Shown here: one piece after another, positions 1 through 13,389 of the stretch | Numbering within the stretch: the stretch's first letter is position 1 | How the letters are laid out: every line of letters starts with the position of its first letter | Origin: Pseudoscleropodium purum | Lineage: Eukaryota > Streptophyta > Bryopsida > Hypnales > Brachytheciaceae | Reading direction: 5' to 3' | DNA length: 64,000 bases | Assembly: GCA_963969395.1 (NCBI GenBank) | Contig: OZ017802.1 | Location: forward strand, 5,706,501-5,770,500 | Program-made: the position numbers and the translations under genes | The notes under the pieces: generated by a model | Database searches by the model: none | What the model saw: only the letters and a program-made list of their open reading frames with translations | Told to the model about the DNA's origin: nothing

Positions 1-639
1 AAAAATTTGTCTTGAAATTCTAATCAATTTTTACTTATCAAAGTTAAATTGAGCTTTGAAGATCTACCAATTGTTCAAACACATTGATTGCAAGAGCAAA
101 AAAATTGATGCCTAAATGTCAACAAGTTAGATGCCTCACATCCTAGCATTGTAAATGACATAGAAACAAGAATTGTAGAAGGTCTGTGCAAGGATGCTAG
201 TTGAGGGCCAAAGAACAAACCCCATTGTCGTCTATTGTAAAGGCCTACTTAAACTATTTTATCACTATTTTCAGGTTGTCACTTCTCCTTGACCAAATTG
301 TTCATTGGCCACATGACACTATTGAAATTGACCTTATCTATTGCACAACTTTATAGAGTTGAGAGGGAGGAACAAAAGAAGCACTTTGACAAGAAGATCA
401 CCAAAATCTATATTCATTTGTTAAATTTGAAAGGGCCTTCAATCGTTGAATGGTTGGGCTTCATTTTGAAAAGCCGTCAACATTTGTAACCATTACTTGA
501 GCAACAATGGTGGACAAGAAAACTTATAGGCTTGCTAGGCGACATTAAGGCTATGCTTGGTGCACCAAGGTGCAAGCGCTCTTAGTATCAATCTACTCCA
601 CGATGGGCAGGGTGAACCAACCCCCTCACTAGCTTGTTA
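1..639. other. AT-rich intergenic, nothing recognised
   Basis: No ORF longer than about 66 codons and no splice-consistent coding run was seen on either strand. Short open frames are what chance would give at this composition. Confidence 0.5.
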
Positions 640-1980
640 TTGAATTTATCTCTTAGGAAAAGCACATGACTTTTTATTTGCCACCAATAATAAAATTTTG
701 AAATTTTGAACTCACATCTACAATCCAAGGCCCCAAATTAGCTTGGAGTTGTGTAGAAAATAGGACAATCAAGCACAAAATAGGGAGTCCTTTTTTTTTT
801 TAACATACATCCCAAGGGAAAAAAGTCACAGACCTTAGGAGGAAAAGCAAGGGGTTCATCCCAACCACTATTTCTAATTACAAAATAAAAAAACAAATAT
901 CAAAGACATTGTTTGTTCTGCATTTTCTTAGAATAAACTTCAAGATTTAGATTTTAACTCTTTGAGAGGTATGTGATAAAGGCAAAATTGGAAAACAAAA
1001 TGATTATTTTTTTAAATTTTTATCTAATCATGAATGAATGGACAAAGAAGATTGACCCTTCTATTGCCTCTCCAAGAGAATAAATGTCAAAATTGAACCC
1101 TATTTTGTACTAATCAAATTTTGTATTTCATCACATCCTCTAGTTGATTGGGGGTCTTTGAATGAAGATATAAATTCAGAATTTGCAAATTTTATCATAT
1201 GTGGCAAATAAAAAGTTTCAGGATTTTCTACAGGGATAAAACATGGGGCAATAGAGGGGTCAATCATCCTTAGCCTCAATGAATTGGTAGGGAAATACAA
1301 CCCAGGAGGATTGACCCCCTTGGCATTGCCCTAACCAAGGATAATTGTAAAAAAAATTGCCCCCTACTTTGTGCTCCATTAATTTTGAAAATCTGCCTTC
1401 AAAATTTCAAAATTTTGTCATGTGCTGCAAATAACAAAATTTCCGGTGAGTGTTGCAGGGGTACAGTAAACTGCGGAGCAATGAGTAGCGGGGGCAAATC
1501 ACCCTGGCTGCGAAATACGCACTGTTTCAGGGCCCTGTAAAGTTGGTTGCCACATGGCAAGTCATGATTGGGGTGGAGCGTGTGTTCTTAGTGTGGGTGC
1601 ATTGGCCAGCGTGTGCACTAGCGCGACCAGCAGCCAACTCAGATCTGATAGGGTGTCCATGTCACGGACTAGTAACTTACTGTTACGCTTTGACATTTCA
1701 GGTTCCGTTTTACCCTGAAAGGAGGGAGCCTATGGCAATCAAGTCAAACTTGGCCAGGGAGGATCGCCCCGTATTTTATCCTTGTAGAAAACACTGAAAT
1801 TTTTCATTTTTCATAGGGTAAAATTTGCAAATTTTGAATTCATATTTACAAGCAAAGACCCCAAATTAGCTAGGGGATGTGATGAAATATAAAATTTTAG
1901 TAGCACAAAATAGGGAGCAATTTTGACATTTACCCTCTAATGGGACAACAGAGGGGTCAATCCTCCCTAGCCGTCAAACT
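640..1980. repeat. Cluster of four inverted and direct copies of a ~200-bp repeat around a GC-richer core
   Basis: A module containing the words CAAAATAGGG, CCCCAAATTAGCT and GGGGTCAAT occurs near 660-800 and 1800-1975. It occurs in opposite orientation near 1048-1300 and, more diverged, near 1340-1430. The arms at 1048-1300 and 1730-1980 are imperfect inverted repeats, so the block could fold back. The middle, about 1445-1790, is clearly richer in G+C than the surroundings and holds an 84-codon frame with no recognisable domain. This looks like foldback or nested TIR elements; no target duplication could be fixed. Confidence 0.5.
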
Positions 1981-2009
1981 TCGACAAGATCCTTCACCAA
2001 ATTACAATC

Positions 2010-5000
2010 ACTTGAGTGTGCAAGTAGGGGCTCTAAAAGCAACCACTAACATAGAGATACATTTTGTTTTCTTCGATGTGTCAATAGTATACATTTCAAG
2101 AGGCAACGGTGCTAGTATGTGACCCAAAAATGCGAGTTTGTAAGCATTGAGCCTATAGTATAGGTACCTATAATGTAGATACCACACATTATAGAAGGTG
2201 TATGTATCATAAATACCTATAAAATGGATATTTGTAACATATATATCCTATTATATCAACAATTTCTATAGTATATACACTTATAACATAGGTGTGCAGT
2301 ATTCTAGGCTCATGGACTCACACTCCTATAATCACATTATAGCAACCTTCTTTCAAGAGGTAGGGGCATTTTTAGTGACCATTGCATTTCAACTTCACAA
2401 AATTCATAACTAATTCCACGAAAAAGCATCCTTGTTCGAAAAGCAACCACTATCACAAAGATATATTTTACTTTCTTCAATGTACCAATAGTGTACATTT
2501 TAGGAGGTGGGGATTGTTTTTAGTGACTATTGCATCTCAACTTCGAAAATTGGGAAACTAATTCCACAAAGGTTCAAAAAATCAATGAAACAACTTTGGT
2601 TAGAGGTCAAATCCATTATTTTCTTCTTATGAAAATTTACTAAAAATTGTTTCGAAGGAATTTTCACTTCTCCCCGAATGCAATTAGCTCTTAAAAGGTC
2701 ATTTTAAAAGTAGACTACTTTACCAATGTGTTGGAAGAGAATTGCTACTTAATTCATTATTAACAAGTGTCTTTTGAAAAATAACCAATTGGAGTATAAA
2801 AATGGAGAATCCAAAATCAAACAAAAAAACTTAGTAGGACCAACAATCAAATGTTGTATAAATAAAAGATGGATACATAGCCACAACTTTCATGAAATTG
2901 TCACTTGATATGGATGATTTTAGTCACTTACCATTTCAAATCCAAGGCTAATCCCCAAATGAACTTGTGGAAGGCAAGTATATCCTTGGACAAGGTGGAT
3001 ATCAATGCAAAGTTGGATGTTGAAGGACTTGGAGTGTTTGGACCGATGATGGAATGGCTTTAGATTGGTTGTGGTGGACAATCCTTACTCGATCATCCAT
3101 ATCTATGTGATGTAATGAAGTTTAGAGTTTAGTTTCAAAATTGGCATGTCTTGGAAAGAGGAGGATTAATGTAGTTTTGAAAATTTGAAGTTGAAAAAAA
3201 GTGGCTAGTGAAAATTTGATATCAAAAGAAATAAATCAAGAGATTTTAATAAAGAAAGTCTGCAAATAGTGCCCTAGGAAGAAGCAAACTTGACTCCTTT
3301 TACAAAAAGGAGGCAAATTATTGCCTTTAGTTGGGGAGCTTTGAAAACTTTCCAAATAATAGTGTATACTCTATTTTATCATCATATGTATTTAAATTCT
3401 TTGATATTATTTTATTTACATGCCTTGGCTTCTAAAATGTTTTGTTAACTAGAAAAAACTAACATAGCTACTTGAAGATGTAGTGATTTTCAACAAAATT
3501 TGGACATGTTCCTATACAAGCTCTATACTATATTTAAAATAAATTTAAAATTTTTTTTAAATAGTTTTTTATTTAAAATTTTTTTAATCAAACTTAGTAG
3601 TGAATAAGACTTTTTATACAAGTAAGAAAAATTCTAAGATTCTTTAGTAAGTAGAATGAGAATTCTTTTTGGATTTTTGTAGTAAAAGTTTCACAAATTT
3701 TGTTTTTATTGAATGAAATATATTGACTAAAATGTGACTCTAAGTATTTAAAGATTTTTTCATTGCTCCAAAAATCTCCATATAATTATGGAAATTTTGC
3801 AAAGTGCTTGAAATAATTACATATTAGGAGTGAAGTATAAAAAACACAAGATTTGATTGAAACACAACCAATAAAATTTTATAATTCACAAAATTCTTAC
3901 TACAAATTTCCAAGATCAATTCTCATTATACTTCCCAAGGAATCTTGAAAAAAAGTTTGCATGTATTCAAAGTGCGTTTTTCATTGATTTGAATTAAAAT
4001 TTTTAAATGTCTAAATTTTAATTGAAAATTTGAAAATTGGTTGAAAAAAAATCTAATTTTTCAATTAGTTATGGAAATTTTTGAAGTATATGAAAACTTA
4101 TAAGAGCCACTATAAAATAAGATTATAGTAATTAGTGTATATGGAGACATGGGGACATTTTGGGATGGTAAAGTATTAGCTAGTTGTGACATGTAAATTA
4201 ATTTTAAACATTTCTTGACAATTTATGGAGACATTGGCATTATTTTAAAAAAATTAACCCTAAAAGACAAGCTGGTCAACGTGGAAATCATTTGATGTGG
4301 TACCATGTAAAACTATTGGCTTGAAAAATGAAAATGCATTCATTGGAAGTCAAACTACTTTTTACACAAAATTTCGAGGATGAATAGTTGTACTTTTGTC
4401 ATGCATAGAAAGATTCTTTGTCATTCATCAACTGAAAAAACAGCTGTGGGGTTGTTTAAGGGGTAACCATAAATGATGCTACAACTATTTTCTGGTCAAT
4501 GAATGACTTAGAATTCTTTTGTGTAGGGCAGAAATACAAATACTCATACTCCAAACTTTGCATGAAAAAAGGAGATCTTGTGCAATTGTTTCACTTCCAA
4601 TGAGTACATTTGCATTTTTTTAGCTAGCTATTTACACAATGCCAAAAGGGATGATTTCCATGGTCATCAACCTGTCCTTCTAAGGGTGAAACAATCATTG
4701 CTTGACAATGTACTTCATACAATTTTACAATGGAAATACACTTGCAAATTGTGAATTTGACTAACCTTGCACTTGGATCTCCATTCCCTCCGCGGCCAAA
4801 ACAAATTCAACTCAATCGAATTTAACTTAGATGCTGGCTAGTTTTTCAAAAGTTACAGTAAGGTAGGAGGCTCAAACTCCGACAAGGCGTCAAAAACAAT
4901 CATGACTTAGAGGTACATTTTGCTTTCTTTGATGTACCAACTATGCACATTTTCAGGAGGTGGTTGCTTTTGATGACCACAAATGACCACTTTTTTCCAA

Positions 5001-5050
5001 CTTCAAAAATTTGTAACTAATTCCACAAAGATTCAAAAAATATGAAATGA
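2010..5050. repeat. Three diverged copies of an AATTCCACAAAG-type repeat in AT-rich spacer
   Basis: Segments near 2030-2110, 2440-2600 and 4890-5060 share the words TTTCTTCAATGTACCAATAG (or close variants), CATTTTCAGGAGG, AACTAATTCCACAAAG and TTCAAAAAAT. They look like remnants of one repeat family. No gene is supported in the stretches between them. Confidence 0.4.
2130..2345. repeat. Dispersed ATAGG/TATAG-rich repeat, copy A
   Basis: It contains runs such as GCCTATAGTATAGG, ACCTATAA and ATAACATAGGTGT, followed by GGCTCATGGACTCA and ATTATAGCAA. The same order of words recurs near 61600-61745, so this is a dispersed repeat and not a local tandem array. Confidence 0.45.
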
Positions 5051-5060
5051 CTTGGATAAG

Positions 5061-8000
5061 ATGTCAATTCATCCCGTCTCATTTTGAGGTGGGTGAAATG
5101 ATCTGTCTCATTCTGAGGTAGGTGCCATATGCTTGAAATGTGGAGCAAGTGTTTCTATTGTTAAGTTACTTTAAAGTCAGCCAGGCTTGAACTGTGAAAT
5201 CTTACAACAATTCTGAGTGCAATCCATGTGCTCATCTGAACTTGACGAAGTTAAGGTGGCTTGGGTTGCACCTTAACTTCATCCAGTTAAGGTGGAACTG
5301 AAGCTGTTTCTAACCATTGCAATTATATGTATGTGCAGGGTGGGTTTCTTCCATAGAGAAATTTTCCCATGTGCAAAAATAGAGTTCCAAAGGTTTCTAT
5401 AATTTTCCAGATTTTTTGTTCTCAAAACATTATTATTGCTATGAATTTTTTAGCTCCAGATTATGTTTCTCCCATACTAGTGATATAGGCCTTCCTCTTT
5501 CCGACCAAAAGTTGGATGCAAAATCCACCAAGGGCTAGTTGCAATATTGAGTGTCTTCTTAGCCAATCATAATGCGCCACAACTACGCCGGGAACCACAC
5601 TGTAATTAATCATTGTTCATCTCTTCTACACAAAAAGAAAACAATCTAGTACTTACATTGCCAAAATGGGATGTTGGTGAGGAGTGGGTTGCCTCCCATA
5701 TATAATGTAGTGGTGAAGTCTTGGTTAGCTTTTTAGGTTTGGGATAGCATTAGTAGATTTCTAGCCCCTTTGGAGGGCTATGAGTTCCTTGGGCTACTAG
5801 CATGAGGGGAACAACCTTGTAGGAGCTTGCAATTGCTACTTGATAAGGCAGAACGACTAACACATCACTAAAAAAATTTCAAAAAAAAATTAAATCTTTT
5901 TTTTGCTATTTTTCATTCTAATCTTTTTTTCAATTTCAAAAAAAAATCTAACATTGATTGTTCCCGATCTACCAGGGAAACAACATTGGTAGAACAGACC
6001 TAAAATGGCCCTCTAGCCCCCCTTCAATCTCTTCTAATGAGTTCTATCTTGTGAGTTCAAATGGCATTGACCATGAATTTTGAACAGAACTAGTTTGTAA
6101 GCCCAAGCTACTTAAAGAGGTTTAGTGCTTGCAATAATTAGGATAAACTCCCTTATAACAGACAAAATAGGAGCAAACCAATTGTTGGCAAAGTTGTAAT
6201 GGTGATGTATATTTCAAAATTTGAACGTACACCAACATTACAATTTTACCTAGAATGGGCTTGTTCCCATTCTATTTTATCCCTAATAGGGGTAGTTTAC
6301 CTAACGTCCCTTAATGTTAGAATTGGCATTTCCATTAGAGAAGATTTGAGGCCTATAAAGGGCCATTTCGGGCCTATTCCTATTCTTCTTCCCCTTGTAG
6401 TGAAGGGTACAACGGTTGTTAGAAAAAAAATTCAAACCCCCCCCCCAGAAATTAGTTCTTCAAATGGAAAAGAAAAGTCAAAAAATTATTTTTTTAATTT
6501 TTTGGAAAGTGACGTGGCATTCTCGTGACCACGTCGGATTGCACTACTGACAACATTCTCATTGCGTTCATAGCATTTTCAAGCCATGATAACTCACAGT
6601 CTCTTGTTGGCCTCAAAAATCCTCAAATACATTATTGACCTTTGGCCAGTTTATAGAGAGATTTGGGAACACCTCCAGACAGTTCCTGGAGCCTCCCAAG
6701 CAATTTGAATTTGTATGCAGTCCTGTGTCTTCTGCTTTCTCCAAGTGCCCAACTTTGGTCCCCTTGCAGCAGTTCCTCTGGATGATTAGTATGTTCCCCA
6801 ACTTCTATGTTCCCCGACTTATTTTCAGAAACACCTTAAGTAGAAGATCAATAACCTTAACTAAATTAGGATTGGATCATTTTACATCCAATGGGAAACC
6901 ACAAGTGCTACTTTTAAGCATGATTGTAGTCCAACTGTAGTTTGTTGAAGTTAATTAGCATGTAGATAGAAAGATATTAGTAAGCATACACACGGATTGC
7001 ATGTAGTGATGTTGTTGAGGTCATAAGCTACATGACTATCCCTTGTCTTCTAGAATGTCACTTTCATTGTCACATGGTGCAATGAGGTTGGAAAGACGGA
7101 GAGTGGTTGAGAAACATTCTCCCATCCTTCTCACCGTCTTTAAAATAGTCGTAGATGTTGAAAATTGATGACCAAGTCTTAGTTTGGAGAAGAAAATTCC
7201 TAGCTAATTGCATCTTTTGTTAAGATGGTGATTGTATTATGCATGTTGGTGTGTTGTCTAGGGTCTCTAGTCATATCCTTAAAGTTTGGATATTTTGCTT
7301 GAGAAGAGTGTAGACATTGAGATGTTACCTAGTAGCTGATTTAATTTAAAGTTAGGGCATATATATCTAAGGGACATACACTATGGACATTATCTCATGC
7401 ATAAGTCAAATGAAAAATAATTCATAAGATAAGATTCACATTTTAAAGGCGAAAAAAAATTCAATTGAAATAAAAGTGAACAAGCCTGAAGTACTAAAAT
7501 GCACTGTATGGAATTAAACTTCATGCACTCTACAAATATAAAAGAATTAACTGAACTACAACTTAACTTTGAAAAGACTAAAGTATCAATCATACATTTT
7601 CCTTCCCTACATCTAATTCATTCTAAGGTGAGTACCTTCTCAAAATTGCCACTTTTACTATCATGCCTAGTTACTATTGTTAGATTGGTCAAACTTTCAT
7701 ATTTTTTTGTTGGCAAGTGAAAGGAGATTCCAATGCACTAAAGAATGTAACTTTTGGATACCATATGCAAAAAAGTATAATAGGTCAAAGTATTTTTTGA
7801 TAGATGTTCTAAAATCATTTCTTCAACATACATATATACATATTAATTTTGGAAGTGTATATATGATGATGACATGTGGTTTTAGGTAGCATGCAATTTT
7901 GGGTGTATCTACTTTATTCAAAAACAACACTCTTCAATGACAATGATATAACTTTGAGAGTAATGCAAGATTGTATTGTACTACATACCAATGTTGTATT

Positions 8001-8699
8001 GACATGGCATCAAATGAATAGCATGTACAATTTAGAATGGATCACCCTCTTGAAGTGTACATAGATACATAGTAAAGCCTTTGATGCCATATCAATACAT
8101 TGACTCAAAAGCCTCAAGCCTTTGCATGTTCCAATCAGGTTTTTTTTTCATTTTTTATAAAGTGCCAAAGTGGTGATATAAAATGTAATAATGGTACTCC
8201 AAATTTCAAAATTCATCCACATACTGGATAGAAAATATCACATTAGTATATACCACATATCTATAATTTTGTTTTCATCCACAATCTGGTGATTTCATCT
8301 AAGATTTTTTTTTTTAATTTGAATTTTTTGGCAAAAAACTTCATAAATTGTCATCATTTTTTAGCCAAATTATTTTTTTCTAGTGCAATCTAAAACTATA
8401 AAGCCAAAAAAAAAAGCCATGGTTCTAATGGCATAGATATTTTGCAAGAGTTACCATTATTTATAAAGAAATATGATGTTTAAGGAAGTTGTTATCTTTA
8501 ATTTTGAGTACTATCAAAATGAACTTCTCATGCATCCTCATGGAACAAATAATAAATAATAATAAAATCTAAAGGGCTTTGAAGTGCTCATATTCAATAC
8601 AAACATCGTAAGAAAAATGTAAAATGACAATCATATTATAACATTATTACCCCATGCAGATGAAGTCATACATTCATAAGTGTTAACATGTTAACATTA
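5061..8699. other. Long AT-rich spacer with small GC-richer islands, no supported gene
   Basis: A short inverted repeat, GAAGTTAAGGTGG against CACCTTAACTTC, lies at about 5249-5295. GC-richer patches at 6230-6420 and 6600-6800 hold small overlapping frames on both strands with no domain, splice pattern or codon signal that I recognise. The rest is low-complexity AT-rich DNA. Confidence 0.45.
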
Positions 8700-9147
8700 T
8701 TACCGGCTATATTTGGTGATCAGGGCAACTCAGTTGTAGCTGCAAGTTCCCCTTGTGGCCTGGTTACCGAAAAATCAATAGAACACACACTGCACCAATG
8801 GAAGGGTGTCATCATTTAGATAGAGCACTCCAAACATGCCACCTATCCAAGCAATTGCATGACCATAGATACGCCAATGAAGGGTTTACAATGGATGGGG
8901 AATGCCAATGCATGGCAACCGAGTATTTGTAACAAGGTTCAACCACAAACCTCAAGAGCACCAAAATGTTCATGGTTAGAAGGCCGAGCTTCTACATGGA
9001 TTTGTTGCCGGATGAAGAACCGTCAGCTCATTAAACAACCATTTTTCTATCAATCTCTGCAAAAAACCCTGTTGCCGTGCATTTAGTACATCACCCATCA
9101 GCATCACAGTAAGGTACATTGCATGCATCACGCCTCATATGTGAGCT
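8700..9147 (-). other. Probable 3' untranslated/flanking region of the shikimate kinase gene
   Basis: This block lies directly after the stop codon at 9148 (minus strand). It is richer in G+C than the DNA further out and carries no conserved ORF. It is interpreted as 3' UTR plus flank; the transcript end cannot be fixed from sequence alone. Confidence 0.4.
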
Positions 9148-12100
9148 TTACATCTCCGGGAGGCTTCCAAGTTTCTCAATTTTCTTCAGTACCTGTCACA
9201 CACACACCAAGATTGTCACATTTGCGGCCCAAAAAATCTCTTTACGAGGAGAAACAATCGCTTACTCCTTAAAGGACTAAATTGCACTAAAATGAAGCCC
9301 TGTGGAAACCCTTTTATTTAAAAGGGATAACATGCAACATGTATATGTAGAGGCAGGAACAATTCTTCAATCCTTCCGACAGTAATTGCTCTTTTGAGTA
9401 CCATTGATATGATTCTCCAGTTAGGAACCGTTGGGCAAACTGGCGTTCCAAAGTAATTACTGGAATTTGAGAAATTCACTTCCAATTGAACTGAAGAGGA
9501 ATTTCAGAATTTGAGCTATTTTTGGTGAAAAAATTGAAGAATTGAATTCTTTTCACATTACCCACTTTTACAGAGATCAGCTGCCAGTCAGTTTCCCAGC
9601 CTTGTGTGGCCTTACAAGTTGACTTGTACGCACTATTTCTCAAAATCAATTGTAAACACGTCGAGTGGAGTTTGTGATAACGAGGATTATATATACCAAG
9701 GTCTATGTGCCATCATCTATGCAGATCACAGAATTCAGAGTAATTCAACTGTAAATACCTCAAAGGCGACCAATGCTGGGGGAATGGCTGAAGCATCTGA
9801 TAGTCGTAACTTTGCCGACAGATCTAAAACAACACGAAAGAGAATATGTCAACTGATGCGCTAATAATCTTGCAAGTTAGAAAATTGGTCAATTTTCAGA
9901 TTGTTGGAAAGCTAAGTTATTGGATAAATATTACCTCGAATTGGAACTCTTATCCTTGCCATCCCATAGGCTTCTTCCCTTTGGTTGTACAACGTGTCCA
10001 GCAAATTCTGTGCCTGTCATCAAAGCTTGCTCAAATATTTCAAGACAATCTGTAAGACATCTATGACCGTACATCTATGTCCAGATTTGTAACTCCATTA
10101 TGGTCATCTTTGAACTATCATAGTGGACAGTGCTATTCGCAAGTAATAAATCCAAATCAGTGACAATAAAAAATACCATGAACTTCAAGTGGATTGTGAC
10201 GAAGTTCCTAAATATCAAATATTAAATCTTGTACCTCGTAGTTTGACGATCAATACATTTACTTAACTCAGCTATGCAATTACCCATGACAGTTTTTAAT
10301 ATAACCAACAATGATAAAATCACACAATTGAAAAGGACATGATAAATCCAGGTTGTCAAATTATTTCGTTCGTTAGAGGAAAGATACATGAGTCGTGAAA
10401 GATGAAGAGCGAGCTAGCATTTGTAAAGGCTAAAGTGAGGCATGCTTCGCACTGCAATCTTCAATTCTCAAGCAGGCCACTGGAGCAATATACACAAAGT
10501 TGAATGTCCACATGCTTTGAATGGAAAGTAAAGGATGAAAAAAATTGGAATGATTCAGAATGCACGCACCTTCATTTCAGTACATCTGGGTGGGAAGAGT
10601 GGTCGCGATTGGGTGCCTGCAGCAACAACCCGCTTCGCCAAAATTTCTGATGGTACATCAATATACACAACAATCCCATGATTGGCGATAATCCTGCATA
10701 GAGCCCTCCAAAAACTATCATGTCAAAAAAACAAGCGGCTAATCACAAGAGACTCTACTACAAATATAAATGTATAATTTTTATTCATCTTTCTATCTAA
10801 TCTTCAATAAAATCCTCGTTAAAATCCTCAATGATTGTAAGAATACCTAAGAATGCCACTAGTTTACAACCATTCTATTGAACAGAAGAAAGATACTCTT
10901 TGGAATGATAGCCCAACATGCTATTATCGCTTTTGGCACATGCATAATTTCTATTGGGCATTAAAACTTTCGACATTTGGAAACATTGCTTAGTCTCTCC
11001 CCTTGCCGGAAAAGACAACCAAATCCGCAGTCGTAGTACATACTCAGATATAAAGGGAAAAACTTAAGTCAAGTTATCATATTACCAGTTTTCTGGCTGC
11101 ACCAGAGCACCGCCCCCTAAGGCAACAACTACAGGACGCCTCAGCTTGGCAATTCCTTGGCAGAGCCACTTGAGTGCCTGGCTCTGCATAAACGTCAACG
11201 TCACTTCAAAATTCTACATGTGCAATTGATTGTGTCGAGTAGGCCTAAGATGACAAGCATTAAGCAGGATGTCAATAAAATTAGACTATTTCAAAAAGTT
11301 TTAGACAACATCATAGGAAGAGTCTTCTCCAAGATTCATGAGGAGTTTAGCAACGGCCATATTGATTATAAGGAGGCTTCTCTATGTATCATGTATCATG
11401 TATCATGGGAAGATTTACTTTATGATGCTGTCTAGAAGTTCCAAATAAGGTATACTATTACTGAAAACCCTGTAATAAGGTGGCATAGACATTGGATATG
11501 AAAGACTATCCCTGGCAAGAGAATCCGATGTCAATATGAACTCAGTTTCAGAAGTTGAGGGTTAGGGAGTAGAATCAGACAAGATTGAGAATAAAGGGCT
11601 TGGGGTTTGAATTCAGCAGACCTCAGCACCTCGAAAACCCTCCTCTCCCACTTCCGCGAAGATGTCTGACACGGAATCATAACCAGTTACCTTCTCCACC
11701 AGCTTGTCGCTGCTCTTCAGTGACAACAAACGCCCAAGACTTGGTTAGTTCCCACTTAAAAAACAAACTGTCAGCATTTTAGTTCTAAAACTATACACAG
11801 TAAAACCAGGAATATTAACACTAATTGAGCCCTCCAGCATCTTAGACAGTGTCATGAAGTCTCTGCAACACTGATACAAAGATTCAATAAAATTAGTCTA
11901 TTTCAAGAACATTTAGACAACGTAAGAGAATCTTCCATGTAATTCATATGGAGGTCTCTTTGGTCAGGGTGATCATACTAGGGCCTCCTTATCTAAAAGC
12001 TCTTGTCCAATTCAACTGAAAACCCTGTTCAGTCATAGTGTTACGGTTTCAAAGACTAGATAAGAGGACACATACATACCTGTCAACGAATCCATAGAGT

Positions 12101-12983
12101 AGGTTTTGGGCCAAAATTTCTCCAATCGTGCTTTTCCCGGACCCCATCATCCCTGCAGTAGAATCAATACGGACTTAGGGTTTAGACTTCTAGGGTTTCT
12201 GCCAATGACTGCAACAGGTAATCTCGCAACTCAAACCAAGAAAGGAGGACAACAAGACGTTGAGGATTACCAGTAAGGAATATGGACTGCCCATCAAGAT
12301 TCTTCAGAGCTCCTTGCACTACCGTCCGTAAGTGGTGCTTATATTGCAAATAATATTCATCGTCATCTTCATCGCCATCATCGGTAGGAAAGTAAGCCGA
12401 CGTCAAGGAAGAAGCTATTCTCCAACCCTCAAACGCAACCTGAACAGAAACTTCAATTCAGAGTCAAAGTAAATCAAAACCAATCATCACTCAATCTCAT
12501 ATCAATTCTAAGTCCGAAATTCCCGGAAGCAACACCATTTCCGCGCACATCTTTGCAACCGAAATCACTCCCAAACAGAATTGCGAGACTGCTCGGATGC
12601 CTCCATGTCTGGGAACTGATGCCTCCTTACGAGCAGTCTCGCATTCGGGAAAATTGGACAAAAAATGGAGGCAAGGGTATCTATCACCCAGTTTGAATTC
12701 CATCAACGACCCAACACAGAACAACCCATCCGCTTGCCAAAATCGTGCAAAACTCTCGAATCTCTTAAACAAGTCCCGTAATTCGACAGAAGCTAACCTG
12801 ATGAACACTTGCGCGGTTCTCATGCGACAATGTCGGCGAGGATACGCTCATAGGAGACGGTCGCGCCTGCGACGAGCGCATTGGAAACCAGCGATTCTCG
12901 CCATGGGGAGACAATCCTGCGCGGTCCAGCGGCCGGTTAAGAACATGGCCAGCAGCCGCACCAGCTATGGCCAATGACGCCAT
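9148..12983 (-). CDS. Chloroplast shikimate kinase family protein (nine exons)
   Basis: Shikimate kinase phosphorylates shikimate with ATP in the plastid pathway to chorismate. Exons on the minus strand are 12983-12798, 12439-12271, 12152-12080, 11709-11622, 11183-11086, 10693-10570, 10013-9935, 9823-9759 and 9192-9148. All junctions are GT-AG and phases agree, giving 308 codons plus stop. Residues 1-62 are Ala/Ser/Arg-rich like a transit peptide. An acidic stretch (GDEDDDE) follows, then Walker A GMMGSGKST (about 119-127), FVDSDKLVE holding the metal/shikimate Asp pair, GFRGAE with the substrate Arg, LGGGAL (phosphate/shikimate glycines), SRPLF, and Arg in NQREEAYG. The ATG at 12983 is the start in frame with exon 1. 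Oddities: the usual Asp after the substrate Arg is Gly, and the C-terminus (VLKKIEKLGSL) recalls plastid SKL1. Canonical motifs argue for an active kinase, but SK versus SKL1 needs a tree. Confidence 0.85.
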
Positions 12984-13230
12984 TCGAGGAGAATTTCACA
13001 GCGAGTGTATGCATGCGAGACTGCTCGGATGCCGTGATGAGCAGATTGCGCTCTGATTCGAATTCCGGTGCATTCCGGAAATTTCTGTAGGGAATTAAAG
13101 AGGCGCAAGCGGAGGCTTGAAGAAGTGGGAGGGAGACTGGCGGCGTGGTTGTAGCTGCTGCACCAACAACCAGCAAAACCTTGTGCAAGCAAGTGCAGCA
13201 GAAGCTGTTTTCATAGCTATATCGTGTTCA
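12984..13230 (-). promoter_or_regulatory. Putative 5' UTR/promoter-proximal region of the shikimate kinase gene
   Basis: GC-richer DNA immediately upstream of the ATG at 12983. A second open frame starting at 13188 is out of frame with exon 1, so it may be an upstream ORF or chance. No clear TATA box was seen. Confidence 0.3.
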
Positions 13231-13389
13231 CGCTGAGGGCATGACCCACCGGCGTTGCATCCTTAGTTTGGAGACTTGGGTGAAGGAATGGTTCACTTGG
13301 TGTTTGGGGTGATATTTGCAATCCAGTGGGAATCCGGTCCAGAAGTAGGTCTAAAAACGTTTCTAACATCCTCAGTTTTTTGTTTTTGT

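Noticed and set aside
1543..1797. 84-codon plus-strand frame in the GC-richer core
   Set aside because: No recognisable motif, and it lies within a repeat cluster; kept only as part of the repeat description.
6635..6940. 101-codon plus-strand frame overlapping a 62-codon minus-strand frame
   Set aside because: Both strands open in a GC-richer patch, with no domain and no splice context.
12597..12977. Plus-strand 126-codon frame
   Set aside because: Antisense to exon 1 and intron 1 of the shikimate kinase gene, whose minus-strand motifs and splice phases are convincing.
12937..13188. Minus-strand start at 13188 as an alternative N-terminus for shikimate kinase
   Set aside because: Out of frame with exon 1 and ends in a stop before any usable donor. 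At most an upstream ORF.
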